Of a stretch of 64,000 nucleotides of DNA, positions 15,150 to 25,822 are shown one piece after another. Source of the DNA: Ligustrum vulgare. Taxonomy: Eukaryota; Streptophyta; Magnoliopsida; Lamiales; Oleaceae. The notes under the pieces were generated by a model that saw only the letters and a program-made list of their open reading frames with translations, was not told the DNA's origin and ran no database searches. Numbering within the stretch: position 1 is the first letter of the stretch; every line of letters begins with the position of its first letter. The position numbers and the translations under genes are program-made. The stretch lies in the NCBI GenBank assembly GCA_963555705.1, contig OY743168.1:20714139-20778138 (forward strand), written 5' to 3'.

Positions 15150-15513
15150 TAAATAAAAATTTTATTGGTCAAGTTGGAAATAAATTGCTTATTTTTAATA
15201 ATTTTGATATTACTTAAAAATGTTGCGTGTGACTCAATCGACTGTTATTTCAATGGAAAAGTTGAATAAATCAGACGTAACATCATATTAATCAACTTAC
15301 ATCACCCTTCTAACACTAGTACTAAATTATTTATAATCGACTTCATTGCAAGATTTCCTGATTTTGGTGCAAGAAACCAAAGATGGCAACCAGATGGAGC
15401 AAGTTTGCCAGAATTTAGTACATTCATTCATATCTTTAATTCCCAATTGATGACACATAACTACCATCAATGACTAACAATTTTTGCTTCATAGAAAATG
15501 AGAAGATTACTAC

Positions 15514-16535
15514 CAGGGGCGGACCCACAGTGGGGCCCGCTGGGGCACGTGCCCCAGTAGAAATCTGACAAATAATATTTTTTTTCCTTCTCTCTTAAAA
15601 CCCGAATGCAGCAGCATCCTCGTCTTTCAGAACACAACAACCAAACTCACCAAAGCCCTTCTTCTTTCACGACACCGCCGCAGCAGCCACCAAGCAGCTT
15701 CGACGTCACCGTCGGTGCCGCACACTCCAGCCAACCAGTCGTCGTCGCAGGCAAGCAGAAGACTACAACTTTCACATCCCAAAAATCAGTGACTAGCAGA
15801 CAGCATTAGCGACTCCAGTGACTCCAGCCTGATCTTCCCCGACTCCAGCGGCCAGCGACTCCAGCGGACAGCGACCTTGCTTCCCTACCAGTACCACCAC
15901 GACACCACCCACCTGGCTCTGGCTGCACTGCACCGCAGCACCACTCCAGCTGTCCAGCAGCAAGGCAGTAGCACAGCACTGGTGTCGTCCGATCCGGTTA
16001 GTATGTTCTTCGTTATTTCACTAACCTGAGTAACCTCTATTTTTATTTCCTTTTCAAATTTCAGTTGATTCTTGATTCTTGAACATAAGTTAATAAACAT
16101 TACCTGATTGATTCCTTGAAATTTTATTGGATTATTGTTATTTGTTAATTTATTTGCTCTTTGTAATTGTGTATGTGTATGAGAAATTGAGACTTAGATT
16201 TTGATGTATTGAGATTGAAATTTTTGAGTTTGGTATTGAGAATTTGAGAAATTGTTGTTTTATTAGAATTTTTTTTCTTGTTTGGAATTAGGGTACTTAG
16301 AATTGCATATTTTGAGAAGGATGTACTTGACAATATTGACAATGATGTAATATTTATGGAACGTTATCAAAATATGAAAACGCGTAGAGAACAGTTGTAA
16401 TAAAATTTCAAGTATTTTTTCATTTTTTTGGTCTTCTTCCTTAATTTTTTTTCCTGGGGCAGCTCGTAAAGGCCGTCGGAAAAAGCACAAGTTCATTTGT
16501 GTCCCAATAGTATGAATAGTCTGTATCCGCCACTG
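15514..16535. mobile_element. hAT-like element with perfect 8-bp TSD
   Basis: Terminal inverted repeats CAGGGGCGGACCCACAG and (inverted) CAGTGGCGGATACAG are flanked by identical ATTACTAC on both sides (15506-15513 and 16536-16543). Near the left end is a hairpin-capable GGGGCACGTGCCCC. The interior contains a proline/serine/threonine-rich open stretch (15606-15809) that I do not regard as a gene, and no transposase. A related, more decayed pair of ends is at 46423-47585. Confidence 0.88.
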
Positions 16536-16543
16536 ATTACTAC

Positions 16544-16789
16544 CGCCACCAAGAATGTGGCTATCGCGCTTGCGTGGTACTTTTGGGAATGTTGGTAGGA
16601 TTTTGTACCTCAGAATGATTTACCACTTACCCCCTTGAACTATACTATAGCGATTCTCCACTAAAGATCCATCAAAATAAGAATGAAAAAATGGACCTTG
16701 CTATATGTACTAACAAACTGTACTAACAGTTGTACTAACGGCTAAAAGACAAAAATTTTGAATGTTCAATTACTATGTTATCCTTCTAG
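16544..16789. other. Junction between the hAT-like element and EPRV1
   Basis: No gene. Three TACTAAC heptamers lie close together at about 16707-16740. Similar triplets in the opposite orientation lie beyond the other end of EPRV1 at about 25003-25035. Confidence 0.4.
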
Positions 16790-16799
16790 TTATAATTCT

Positions 16800-17137
16800 T
16801 TTAGTTTTCTGATGTTATGTCTATATCTCTAAATTTATTGTTTACATAAAATGCGTAATATATACTATTATATGTTAAACTCTTTTCTTCAATAATTATA
16901 TTTAATTCTTCAATTTTTTTTTCTAGATCACTAATTATTCTTCCTTTATTTACTATAATTCTAGTAAATTGTGAAAAATCTGTAAATGAGGGTTTTTTTA
17001 TTGCATAGTCTAATAAATTATAAAATCTTCCTAAATCTTCTCTTATAATTTCTAATTGTTTAATTGTTTATTCTCTTAAGTACTTAAAGTCGTTTACTTT
17101 TGAAGGATTTAATTCTATTAAATGTTCTGAATTCATA
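16800..17137 (-). pseudogene. EPRV1 first small ORF, broken
   Basis: A minus-strand frame of about 110 codons starts at an ATG near 17137 and is interrupted once by TAA near codon 23. It is rich in Lys, Glu, Ile and Leu, with a coiled-coil-like heptad stretch in its second half. The C-terminal part resembles that of the ORF at 59650-60390 in EPRV2, which lies in the same place after the promoter. Function unknown. The EPRV1 sequence fades out just after it. Confidence 0.5.
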
Positions 17138-17854
17138 AATTATAAAACTAAATATTTAGATTTAAGCTATTAATTCAAATCCTCTTCAAATAGTTAATTC
17201 TTGGAATAATAAAAACAAAATTTCAACATATGTAAAAACATGCAAGATATATCATAAGCAAATTGATAAATTTAAGACTATGATAACAGTACTTGGATAA
17301 TATTAATAAAAAAGACGATATATAATCCACCATAAATAATTAATAATACTTCTTTCTATCTATGGGTCTATCACGCTTCTTTGTAAATCTGATTTTAAAA
17401 GATTTTTGACCAAATATTCTTCAGTTATTTATCTAAGTATTAAACACATCTTCATAAAAGATCGTTACTGCTCGAAAGACTTACGCATTAAAGGATGCTC
17501 GAAAGACTTACTCCAACACTTTCTGTTTAATACTTAAACAAACACTTCAAAGAGATTCAGCACAATCCAGTTTCGTTTCCTACCTCTGAATGTACCCTTT
17601 TAACAAAAGTTTTATAAAGAATAAATTTATGGACTCATAAATAAATAGAGTATTACTAACTATTTTATGACTTCATATATATCTATGTGAAGTTTAGTTA
17701 CTCATACATTCTGCTAATTGTTTCTGGATTGGTTTGATGAAAGAAAATTTTGAACTATGAATGAAAAGAAAGACAATAGATAGAGAGAATATAGATTTTT
17801 ATTGCTGAAAACTAATATGATTTTCGGATGCTTACAATGAGGAGGGGCTCCTCC

Positions 17855-17862
17855 TTTTATAG
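17855..17862 (-). promoter_or_regulatory. EPRV1 TATA box (pregenomic RNA promoter)
   Basis: On the minus strand CTATAAAAGGAGG lies about 160 bp beyond the end of the last ORF (18023), the expected place of the pararetroviral full-length transcript promoter. About 350 bp downstream, in the leader, a 15-bp sequence GTAAGTCTTTCGAGC occurs twice (17467-17481 and 17499-17513). Confidence 0.65.
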
Positions 17863-18022
17863 TTGGTAAAAGCAAAGTTGGGGAACAAGATAATATTCCC
17901 TATCTTTTACATACTTGGCTAAGATTTAAAGTAGATAAAGTAAAGCTAAAGTTACAATAATTTTTACTGATTTTCTAAAGTTTCACATGGGTCTGGACCC
18001 CCATGCCTTGAATAATTCATGT

Positions 18023-19126
18023 TCAGACAAGGTATGCTTCATCTTCATTATAGTTGAGTAGGTCCTCACAATTTTTACATTTGTGACCCGTTTCTACCTC
18101 CATTAGGTGATGTAGATATTCATAGGCTCCTTTGCTAAGATCCAAATTGTTGACAAGTATATTCTTAGCATATTCTCTTAATTTCCATAATTGATAATTA
18201 ACTTGATTAATTCTTGCAATACTGTAGATCAATAATTTGCCATCATTAGATTCATATACCCAAACATTAGTTTGTGTAAGGGTATCCCTTAATTCAGTAT
18301 ACATTACTCTAAATCTCAATGCCCTTTTTTCTGGAATAGCTTGTATCTATTCCTCTTTGTTAAATGGTTTTATTTCTGGTTCTGAAAGAATAGCTTTGCT
18401 AGTTACTCCAAGTTTTACAATATGTTCTGCCCTTAGAAATTCTTCATCAATAAATTCTGGAATGGTTGAGTAAATCCTGATATAGATCTTTTCAGCTTTG
18501 GTAATTCCAAAATATGTTTTAACTGCTGCCTTGATAGAATTAGGTAATAATGATATTTCATTCATATCCTTACTAGGGTAGATGCACTGAATAAGTCCTT
18601 GGTCAAACAGTCCCCTGACTGTTCTTGGTTCTGCTCCTGGAAAAATAATTGCTTTATTGATTTTTTGATGGCTAATTGTCCTTAGCCATTCTCCTTCTTT
18701 TGTCCTCTTGTTTAGATACTCCACATACTTCAAGAATATCTCTAGTTTCTTCATAACTTTCTCCTTTTCTGATAGTTCCTTTGTTACGACTGTTGGTTTC
18801 TTTGCAGCTTCTAAAAAAGTTTCTTTAGATGGTTCAATAGTTTTGCTAATGGCATTTGAAGGTGAACTTCCAATAATTGATACATTAGATACTTCTTCCT
18901 CAATAGGAAGTCCTACAGATAAATTCTTTACTGGAGAGGATTGGGATCCTCCTTTGTACATTTCTTCAAGAGAATTAACTCTTGACTTGTAAAATGCTAG
19001 TTCACTGTTAATTTGTACAATCTGTGCCATGCAAGTATTCACATGGTTGAATAGATTTGAATAGTTGATATTCATTTGACCCATGGCCAAGTTAATTTCT
19101 TCTACTTTCTTAAGTATGTCTTCCAT
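18023..19126 (-). pseudogene. EPRV1 coiled-coil ORF in the transactivator position
   Basis: The frame starts at an ATG at 19126, overlapping the end of the RNase H frame (19110) by 17 bases. It runs about 367 codons with a single internal TAG (18347-18349). Residues 1-60 form a coiled coil, followed by a Ser/Pro-rich linker and a conserved globular part (around IYPSKDMNEISLLPNS), then a C-terminal pair C-X2-C. Its partner in EPRV2 (61126-62196) has the same plan. Position after RT-RNase H and before the promoter matches the inclusion-body/translation-transactivator gene of caulimovirids; the sequence itself is too diverged to prove that. Confidence 0.65.
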
Positions 19127-21067
19127 GTCTTGATAAATAATCTGCAATAACATTGTCAGTACCCTTAATATGAATAATTTCAAAATCATAATGGCTAAAT
19201 TCTACTTGCCATCTAATTAACCTTTTATTTGCAATAGTTGGATCAATTTCTTTAGTTAACCAATATTTGACTTGTGTATTATCTGTTCTAATTTTGAATT
19301 TTGTACTAACAATAAATAATTCAAACTTTTTAATAGCAAATTTTACAACTAATAATTCTTTTTCATTTATATGATAATTAGTTTGAGTTTGAGTAAAACT
19401 ACCACTAGTGTACTGTGCAATCCTTTCCTCATCCTCATTTGGATAAATATATTTAAGTACTGCTCCCCATGTTGTTTCGCATGCATCGATTTCTATAATC
19501 CAATCATATTCTTTTTTGGATAATTCTAATTCTGGTAAATCTTTACAAAGGTCTTTAATTTTTTGTACATCTTCTTCTTCGTCTTTAGACCAAGGTGTCC
19601 ATCTAGTTTTTCCTTTTAATCTTTTTTGTAATGGAATTAAATGTTTTGCTAAGTTAGGTACATATTTCCTAGTTTGGTTTACAAGTCCTAAAAAGCTTTG
19701 TAATTGTGTTTTATCTTTTATATGATTGTCAAATTCTTGTATTTTTGTACCAATATGTTTCTGTAGTTTTATTCCTTCTTGACTTATTATAGATCCCAAA
19801 AATTCTACATTTTCTTTAGCTATCTCCATTTTTGTAGCTGATAATATAATTCCATTATTCCTTACAATATCTATAAAAATATTTAGATGTTTTAAGTGGT
19901 CTTGTTTGGTTTCAGAGTAAATAAGAACATCATCAATATATACTGTAATAAAATGATAATAATATTTAAATATTTTATCCATGTACCTTTGGAATTCTCC
20001 TGGACTATTTTTAAATCCAAAATGTAATACATTCCATTCTAAAATCCTTGTGGTACTGTAAAAGGTGTTAAATGTCTAGATTCTTTAGTTAACATAATAT
20101 GATAAAATCCTGATTTAAGATCAAATTTAGAGAAATATTTCTTTCCTCTAATTTGGTTAAATAATACATGTTGGTTTGGTATTTGATATTTTAATTCTTT
20201 TGTATAAGTGTTTAACCTTTTATAATTAATTACCATTCTAAATTTTCCTCTTTTTTGTTCTGAATGTTTTATTACAATGAAGGCTGGACTACTATGTTTA
20301 CTGTTAGATTCTCTAATAAATTTCTTTTCTAGCATTTCTTTTATGTGCATTTCAAATTCAGGTAATTCTTTTGGTGCATGTTTAATTGGTTTTACACTAA
20401 TAATCTTAGTGTCATCTTCTAGTATAATTTCTGCCATAGGTTTATTTATGTGCCATTTTTTCAAAGGATTATCTCCTGATAATTTTAATAATTTTTCTGT
20501 AATATTTTTTATTATTATTTGATCAAAATGTTCTTTTACTAGATTTATTCTATTTTTATTAGGTATAAATTGTGTTGTTTGTGTTAATTTTTGTCTATCC
20601 TCACCACGTTGAGCTGCTATATGAGGCATTTTTTCTCTACAGTAAGGATCATTAATTCTTATTGTTATTGCTATATGGTGACAAGAGGTAGATAAAAGTA
20701 TAACTTTTTCATCAATAATTATTGGATAATATTGTTTTATGAAGTTATTTCCTAATAATATATCCCCTGTCATATCATCAAATTGATATACATAAAGTAT
20801 TTGTAATTCATATTTTCCTATTTGTATTTTAACATTCCTTGCTAATTTAGTTATTAGGTTTGTGCTTCCATCAAATCCTGCAAATATTACTCTTTCTTCA
20901 TTATCTTTTTTATTACTCCACATTTCTGGGGGTAATACATTTTCTTTAAATAAACAGGATGATGCTCCTGTATCAAACAATGCATGATAATTTATGTTAA
21001 GATATCCATTGTAATTCATTTTGGTTAGTATATAAATATGTTCTCTTCCTCCTTGTCTTTTATTCAT
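19110..21067 (-). pseudogene. EPRV1 protease-RT-RNase H polyprotein, frameshifted
   Basis: This is the replication enzyme of a pararetrovirus. The N-terminal third is a retropepsin (ALFDTGASS active site, DILLGNNF flap-side strand). Reverse transcriptase follows (KFDLKSGFYHI; catalytic YIDDVLIYS near the start of the 19110-19982 segment), then RNase H with the acidic residues in EIDACETTWG, NEKELL, RTDNTQV and the C-terminal GTDNVIADYLSR. A single-base frame break near 20040, between the PQG motif and the YIDD motif, splits it into two frames (20039-21067 and 19110-19982); otherwise it is open. The start ATG overlaps the preceding stop (ATGA). Confidence 0.92.
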
Positions 21068-21504
21068 AATAACTTTGGTATAACTAGATTCTCATTTTGT
21101 ATTGTTAATAGCATTCTATCATCTTTTATGTAATATAGTTTTACTTGCTCTAAGAAGTTTGTTCCTAGTAGTAATTCTGTATTTACCTTTCCTGTATGTT
21201 CTACGTACATGTTTATGATTATTTCATTTCTTTTATTTATTCTTATTGGTAATTCTACATAAGTATCCATGGGATGAATATTTCCAAAATAATCTTGTAT
21301 TTGAATTGAATTATTTGTTACTTTAAGTTCTAAGTCTCCTATTATGTTTTCTTTTATATGAGATACAGTTGCTCCAATATCTATTAATACTTTCTGCTCT
21401 TTCCATTCTCCATTTATTCTAATTTCTATCATAACTTCAAATTGTTTTGTCTCATTTCTTTTAGATAGATTCATTCTTGGTATTTTTCTATGTATTTTTG
21501 TCAT
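21064..21504 (-). CDS. EPRV1 second, divergent retropepsin-like ORF
   Basis: An intact 146-codon frame lies between the movement protein and the protease-RT ORF, joined to both by overlaps (TAATG at its start, ATGA at its end). It has the outline of an aspartic protease monomer: a strand VLIDIGATVSHI where DTGA would be expected, and a second strand LLLGTNFL equivalent to the ILLGNNF strand of the protease just downstream. The active-site threonine is isoleucine, so catalysis is doubtful. It looks like a tandem duplication of the protease domain. I know no described caulimovirid with two such units, but cannot check. Confidence 0.6.
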   Translation of the reverse strand: MTKIHRKIPRMNLSKRNETKQFEVMIEIRINGEWKEQKVLIDIGATVSHIKENIIGDLELKVTNNSIQIQDYFGNIHPMDTYVELPIRINKRNEIIINMYVEHTGKVNTELLLGTNFLEQVKLYYIKDDRMLLTIQNENLVIPKLL

Positions 21505-22409
21505 TATTTGTTTTTCTGAATCATTTCTATTTCTATTTCAGGTAATGATCTTGTACTAGTATTTCTTCTTAGGCTAATTGATCTTCTTCCAAATTCTATT
21601 TGTGGTTTATCCATATTTACTAATCTTCTAGCTTGATTGAAATCTATTTCTATATCTTCTGGTATTGTCATTCTTGGATTTTCTTTAGTTGGTTTGTATT
21701 CCAATAAATTTTGAAATATGGGTTCTATTATATGTGTTCTTGTAGCATTCTTAATTCTTACTTCATGTTTATTAGTAAAAGCATATATTGTTCTAATAGT
21801 TAAACTTATAGTTTTACTTCCTGGTTCCATATCTATCCCTCTTAACCTGTAATATAATGTTAAGGCTTTATTTTTATTTTGTTCTCCCATACTTATGCTG
21901 AAATTTGGTCTTATTGTAAATTTTACTTTTTGGTACATTAAATTTCCTGTTACAATTCCTATTAGAGCATCTTGTACTGAACTTACAATTCTATCATCCC
22001 TAATATAGAATTATATAGGTGTATCTATTCCTTCTCTGAAATAGGCTTTTGCTATAATTTGTATGGCTCCTAAATATATGTTCTTTATTTTTCCTTTTAG
22101 TTCAGGATTTAATAGGTTTATTTCTTGTCTTATAATTTCTTCATTTATTATAGGTATTAATGTATTTCCTGTAGTATCTCTTATGTCTATAGGGTGACTA
22201 TGGTTTCTTGCTACATATGCTATTTCTTTGTTTTTCTGCCAAAATGGTAAATTAAATATTTCTTTTGGTTCTACATCTAATTTTGATTTTAAGATCTTTA
22301 CATACATTTTAGGATTAAATATTAATCTTTCATTTAGTTGTTCTTCATTTTCTTCTAATTGGTATTCATATTCTTTAGATGTACCTTCTTCACTAATTTG
22401 TCTAATCAT
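21504..22409 (-). pseudogene. EPRV1 movement protein (30K superfamily), one stop
   Basis: Plant viral movement proteins of the 30K type enlarge plasmodesmata for cell-to-cell spread. The frame from about 22409 to 21504 is continuous except for TAA at 22011-22013. Around that stop the family's core is readable: YLGAIQIIAKAYFREG, then FYIRDDRI, then a G-N-L strand followed by KVKFTI and LTLYYRLRG. The C-terminal 50 residues are basic and disordered. It follows the capsid ORF by about 15 bases and overlaps the next start by TAATG. Confidence 0.75.
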
Positions 22410-22426
22410 ATCATTCTTCTTCTTGT

Positions 22427-23786
22427 TCAATAGGTAATAAGTTGTAATTTTCTTTTTCTATTAATGAGATATATATCATATTTTTCTTTTTATCTTTCTT
22501 AGGACATTCTGGAGATATATGTCATATTTCTCCACATGAATAACATTTACATTTTCTATGATTTTTAGGGTATGTTTTAGTTTTGTTTTGTTTTTACCTT
22601 AAATATCTATTATATGGTACTCTATACCTTTTAAATGTCTTATTATATGACTTTTTGTATTTATTAAATTTATTAAACTTGTTTTTAAATTTATCTTTTC
22701 TATAATATTTCTTTTTCTTATATTTTCTTTCTAGATGACATCCCCATTGTGTTGATTTATATTGTAATTTATTACAGCATAATAATTTTTTATTTGCTTT
22801 ATGGAATTTTATCATATTATTTGCTTCCTTACATTTTTCTTGTTGTCTCATTTCTATAAATTGTATTATTGCTCCTAGACTATTATTACTTAATGGTATT
22901 TCTAATTTTTCTCAGTCCTTAAATAATTCTAAATTCCATGGGTTTGGTAATTTAAAGAATATTTAGTTCATAATTTTCATACCATATGTTTCCTGATTAT
23001 ATTCTGCTTTTTCAAAATATTCTCTAAATTCACATGCAAATTGTTTAAAGTAACACATATCACATATTGATAGATTTTCTAATAAATATTTATTTCTTAG
23101 TCTTGAGCTAATTTTGGTATCTCTGTCTATTACTAATGTATATTCTCTTTTTAATGCATCTTCATATCTGCTTAAAATAGTTCATATTTCATCTTGGTCA
23201 TTTCCTCTAATCTGTCCTATATAAGTTTCTGTTAAATTTCCCCACCATCTTGCAGTGGTTCCTACAAATGTATTTTCTAACATTAATTGTAATTGCTTTC
23301 CTGTTAATTCTTTGATATAGGCCATCATAGCCATAAATTTCATCCATAATTCTAATTCATGATCTACATCTTGCACACATCCTAAATCTATCCATCTTCC
23401 TTCTGAACTAATTTGTGTTTCCATACTTCTCTATGGTGTATATTCTATAGGATAATTTTTGCTTGGCTTGGTGTAATATTTTTGTTGTGGTATAAAATTA
23501 TTTGTTTTAAAATTTGTGTTTTGTCTTTGATTCATATAGATTTCTGGTGTATTTATTGGATTAGTATTACTTGTATTTTCTTTTTAACTTGGTTAGTTCC
23601 TGGTTGCTGTATATACTCTGGTGGATTTTGTCCTGCTGGTATTAAAGCTCTTTGTTGTTCATTCATATTAATTTCTTCTATTTTAAGATTTTTAAATTTT
23701 TCTATATAATCTTCTTCTGTTATGTAATCTTCTCCACCTTCTTCTTTAGGATTTTCCATAAATTTTTCTATTTGTTCAGTAATCAT
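22427..23786 (-). pseudogene. EPRV1 capsid protein region with zinc knuckle, multiply broken
   Basis: An acidic N-terminus (23553-23786), a helical core containing NTFVGTTARWWGNL (23182-23424), a Lys/Tyr-rich basic tract (22594-22851) and a C-X2-C-X4-H-X4-C knuckle (22504-22545) occur in the order typical of caulimovirid capsid proteins. The region is broken by a frameshift between 23553 and 23424 and by several stops, one of them (TGA, 22522-22524) inside the knuckle itself. It ends at a TGA near 22427 just before the movement protein. Confidence 0.7.
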
Positions 23787-23803
23787 ATTTATTCATAATC
23801 TAT

Positions 23804-24489
23804 TGATGGCTTTAAATTCTTTGTCAGTTATTATTCTTTTAGGTTTTCTTTTTTCCATTTCATCATATATTTTTGTTATATTTTGGTTTATAATTCCAAT
23901 ATTTTGTTGTATATTATCTAATCTTTTATGTAAATCATTTTTCCCTATTTCCTATTCTTTAATTGTTCTTATCATATTTATTTATTTTATAACAATTTTT
24001 TGCTCTGTAATTTCTATTGGGTTTTCATATACTCCTACCATATTTCCTATTTTATTTATTTTATCAGTTATTTGTTTAATTTGGTTTTCTAAGGTTATTA
24101 ATTGTTTTGATAGATTATTTACATATTGCTTTACTTCTAATATTTGTATGGGTATATTTTTGTTTATATCCTTATAATCATTAGTTATTTCTATCATTTG
24201 TTTTATTTCAATGGTAAATTATTGATAATTTCTTGAACTTGTTCTGGGTTTTTTGCTTGTTCTAAGTTTTGTTCTGTAGTTTTATCTAGACTTATTCCTA
24301 ATTTATTTAGTAAAAAAAATTTGTCCAGTTTAATTGTTTATATTCTCCAAATCCTCCTTCTCCTAATAGTATAAATGGTATAAATTTTCCACATGTTTCA
24401 GTTATTAATGGCCAATGACTATTATTTGGTAAATCTTTAGATTTATAATTATATACTCTAGGTTCAATTATTGGTAATCTTTTAGACAT
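23804..24489 (-). pseudogene. EPRV1 three small ORFs after the primer site
   Basis: Three short frames follow one another: 24489-24203 (starting MSKRLPIIEPRV; one frameshift in an A/T run near 24311), 24197-23982 (71 residues, a regular coiled coil, intact) and about 23973-23804 (coiled coil ending in a Lys/Arg-rich tail, one early stop). Gaps between them are 5-9 bases. Small coiled-coil proteins in this position are usual for virion-associated or aphid-factor-like proteins of pararetroviruses; I cannot assign individual roles. Confidence 0.55.
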
Positions 24490-24521
24490 TTTTCTAAATA
24501 TATTTCTAAGTATAACTACTA

Positions 24522-24533
24522 GCTCTGATACCA
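24522..24533 (-). other. EPRV1 tRNA-iMet primer-binding site
   Basis: Minus-strand TGGTATCAGAGC is an exact match to the site complementary to the 3' end of plant initiator tRNA-Met used by caulimovirids and many retrotransposons. It lies between the small ORF 24575-24844 and the first downstream ORF. Confidence 0.9.
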
Positions 24534-24574
24534 CTCTGGATTGGATCGTGATAGTGAAATTTTATTTTGCGGAA

Positions 24575-24844
24575 TTATAATCTTTGTCTAATTCTTCTTA
24601 AAAATCTTTCTTCAAATTCATCCATATATCTTATATCTTTTTGTCTAATTAAGTTTTCTTTTTTTAATTTTAAATATTCATTATGTTGTAAAACTAGCCT
24701 TTTAATTTCTCTATATTTTTCTATAGCAATAGGATCAGTATTTAAGTCTCTTCCTAATCTTTCCAATTCTAAATATTCTCTATGTAAACTTCTAATTAAA
24801 TTTTTCCTTTTTTCGTGAAGTATATGTGGATCATAAACAGGCAT
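24575..24844 (-). CDS. EPRV1 small coiled-coil ORF upstream of the primer site
   Basis: An intact 89-codon frame beginning MPVYDPHI and continuing as a charged helix (Leu, Glu, Lys, Arg-rich). It resembles in length, composition and opening residues (MPxY) the two tandem small ORFs at 59188-59675 of EPRV2. Function unknown. It marks the right limit of recognisable EPRV1 sequence. Confidence 0.5.
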   Translation of the reverse strand: MPVYDPHILHEKRKNLIRSLHREYLELERLGRDLNTDPIAIEKYREIKRLVLQHNEYLKLKKENLIRQKDIRYMDEFEERFLRRIRQRL

Positions 24845-25305
24845 AATATTTTTTAATTATGGAATAATTAATAAAAATTTTAAAGTAATTAAATTTTTAG
24901 GATTTATTATGTGTTGAATTTAATAAGATAATATGTGAAATAAGGTATTAGCTATGATTTTAGTTAAATGATAAAATAAGTATTAATTTATGTTAGTAAG
25001 TTGTTAGTATCATTTTGTTAGTAAGTGTAGCTTTATACTGAAAAAATTACCATACTGAGACAACCCATCAAAAATGTAAATTTTTTGAAGATAGAAATGA
25101 CCATCCTATTTTCCTTTGTAGGGATTTTTCTCCTATGGTCGTTGATGATTTAAATAAAATAAAATGGTGGTCATACTGATACCACAAAGTTTTTTAGTTG
25201 CACCGCTTTAAAATTGCACTAAAAATTCTTAATTTTTAATTAACGTTGCATTTATATTCTCACTTTTTTTTTTTGTTTAATTCTTATTTCTCAAACTTTT
25301 ACTAA
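24845..25305. other. Right flank of EPRV1
   Basis: AT-rich, no gene. Inverse TACTAAC-like heptamers (read GTTAGTA on the plus strand) occur at about 25003-25035; see the left flank at 16707. Confidence 0.35.
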
Positions 25306-25822
25306 TGCTATGTTTGATAGGCAAGATTTTCCATGGAAAATGATTTTTTTTTCAACATTTTCCTACTTTTGATTGTTTGATGGGCAAAAATTTTTTGCCA
25401 ATTCAATTTCCAACTTTTAGTCACATGATCACATTTTCCCACTTTTGAAGGAAAACACTTTCCATGGGGTATTGGAGGTTTTTTTTTCTTGACAACTTTT
25501 TTATGAGTTTTTGTCACGTTTGATCATTTTCATTGTTATTAATTGATTTATTTTTTTTCCAGAAATTAACATTATTATTATTAAGTACAAATGTATGAAA
25601 AAATTTAAAAAATATATTTTTTTGCTTAAAATAACTAAATTTTGTTTTATTTTCTATGAAAAATAATGTTAATCAAACAACAAAAGTTAGAAAATTTCCT
25701 ACTTTTTCCAACTAAAAAATTAAACCAATCAAATACATTAAACTTCCAATTTCTTATAATTCATTTTCCTAGAATTTATTTTTTTTTCCACCCAAATTCC
25801 ACATTCGCTATCAAACACAGTC
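25306..25822. mobile_element. MITE, TGTTTGATAG type
   Basis: Clear inverted ends TGCTATGTTTGATAGGC and (inverted) GACTGTGTTTGATAGCG enclose about 515 bp without coding capacity. It is related in ends and in parts of the interior to 14695-15149. Confidence 0.7.

Larger units (their letters stand above)
16790..24844 (-). mobile_element. Endogenous pararetrovirus 1 (Caulimoviridae), nearly full length
   Basis: About 8 kb, close to a full caulimovirid genome, integrated as dead DNA. Reading the minus strand from right to left: a small coiled-coil ORF, a tRNA-iMet primer site, three small ORFs, a capsid-like ORF with zinc knuckle, a 30K-type movement protein, two retropepsin-like units, RT and RNase H, a coiled-coil ORF in the inclusion-body/transactivator position, a TATA box, a leader and the start of another small ORF. 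There is no integrase and no LTR. Capsid before movement protein, with RT in a separate downstream ORF, fits cavemo/solendovirus-type genomes better than badnaviruses or florendoviruses; genus placement is inference. Several ORFs carry stops and frameshifts. Adjacent ORFs often overlap by stop-start sequences such as TAATG and ATGA. Confidence 0.88.

Noticed and set aside
15606..15809. Pro/Ser/Gln-rich frame inside the hAT-like element
   Set aside because: Composition reflects CAGC/CACC-rich DNA; no transposase motif, and it lies wholly within a non-autonomous element.
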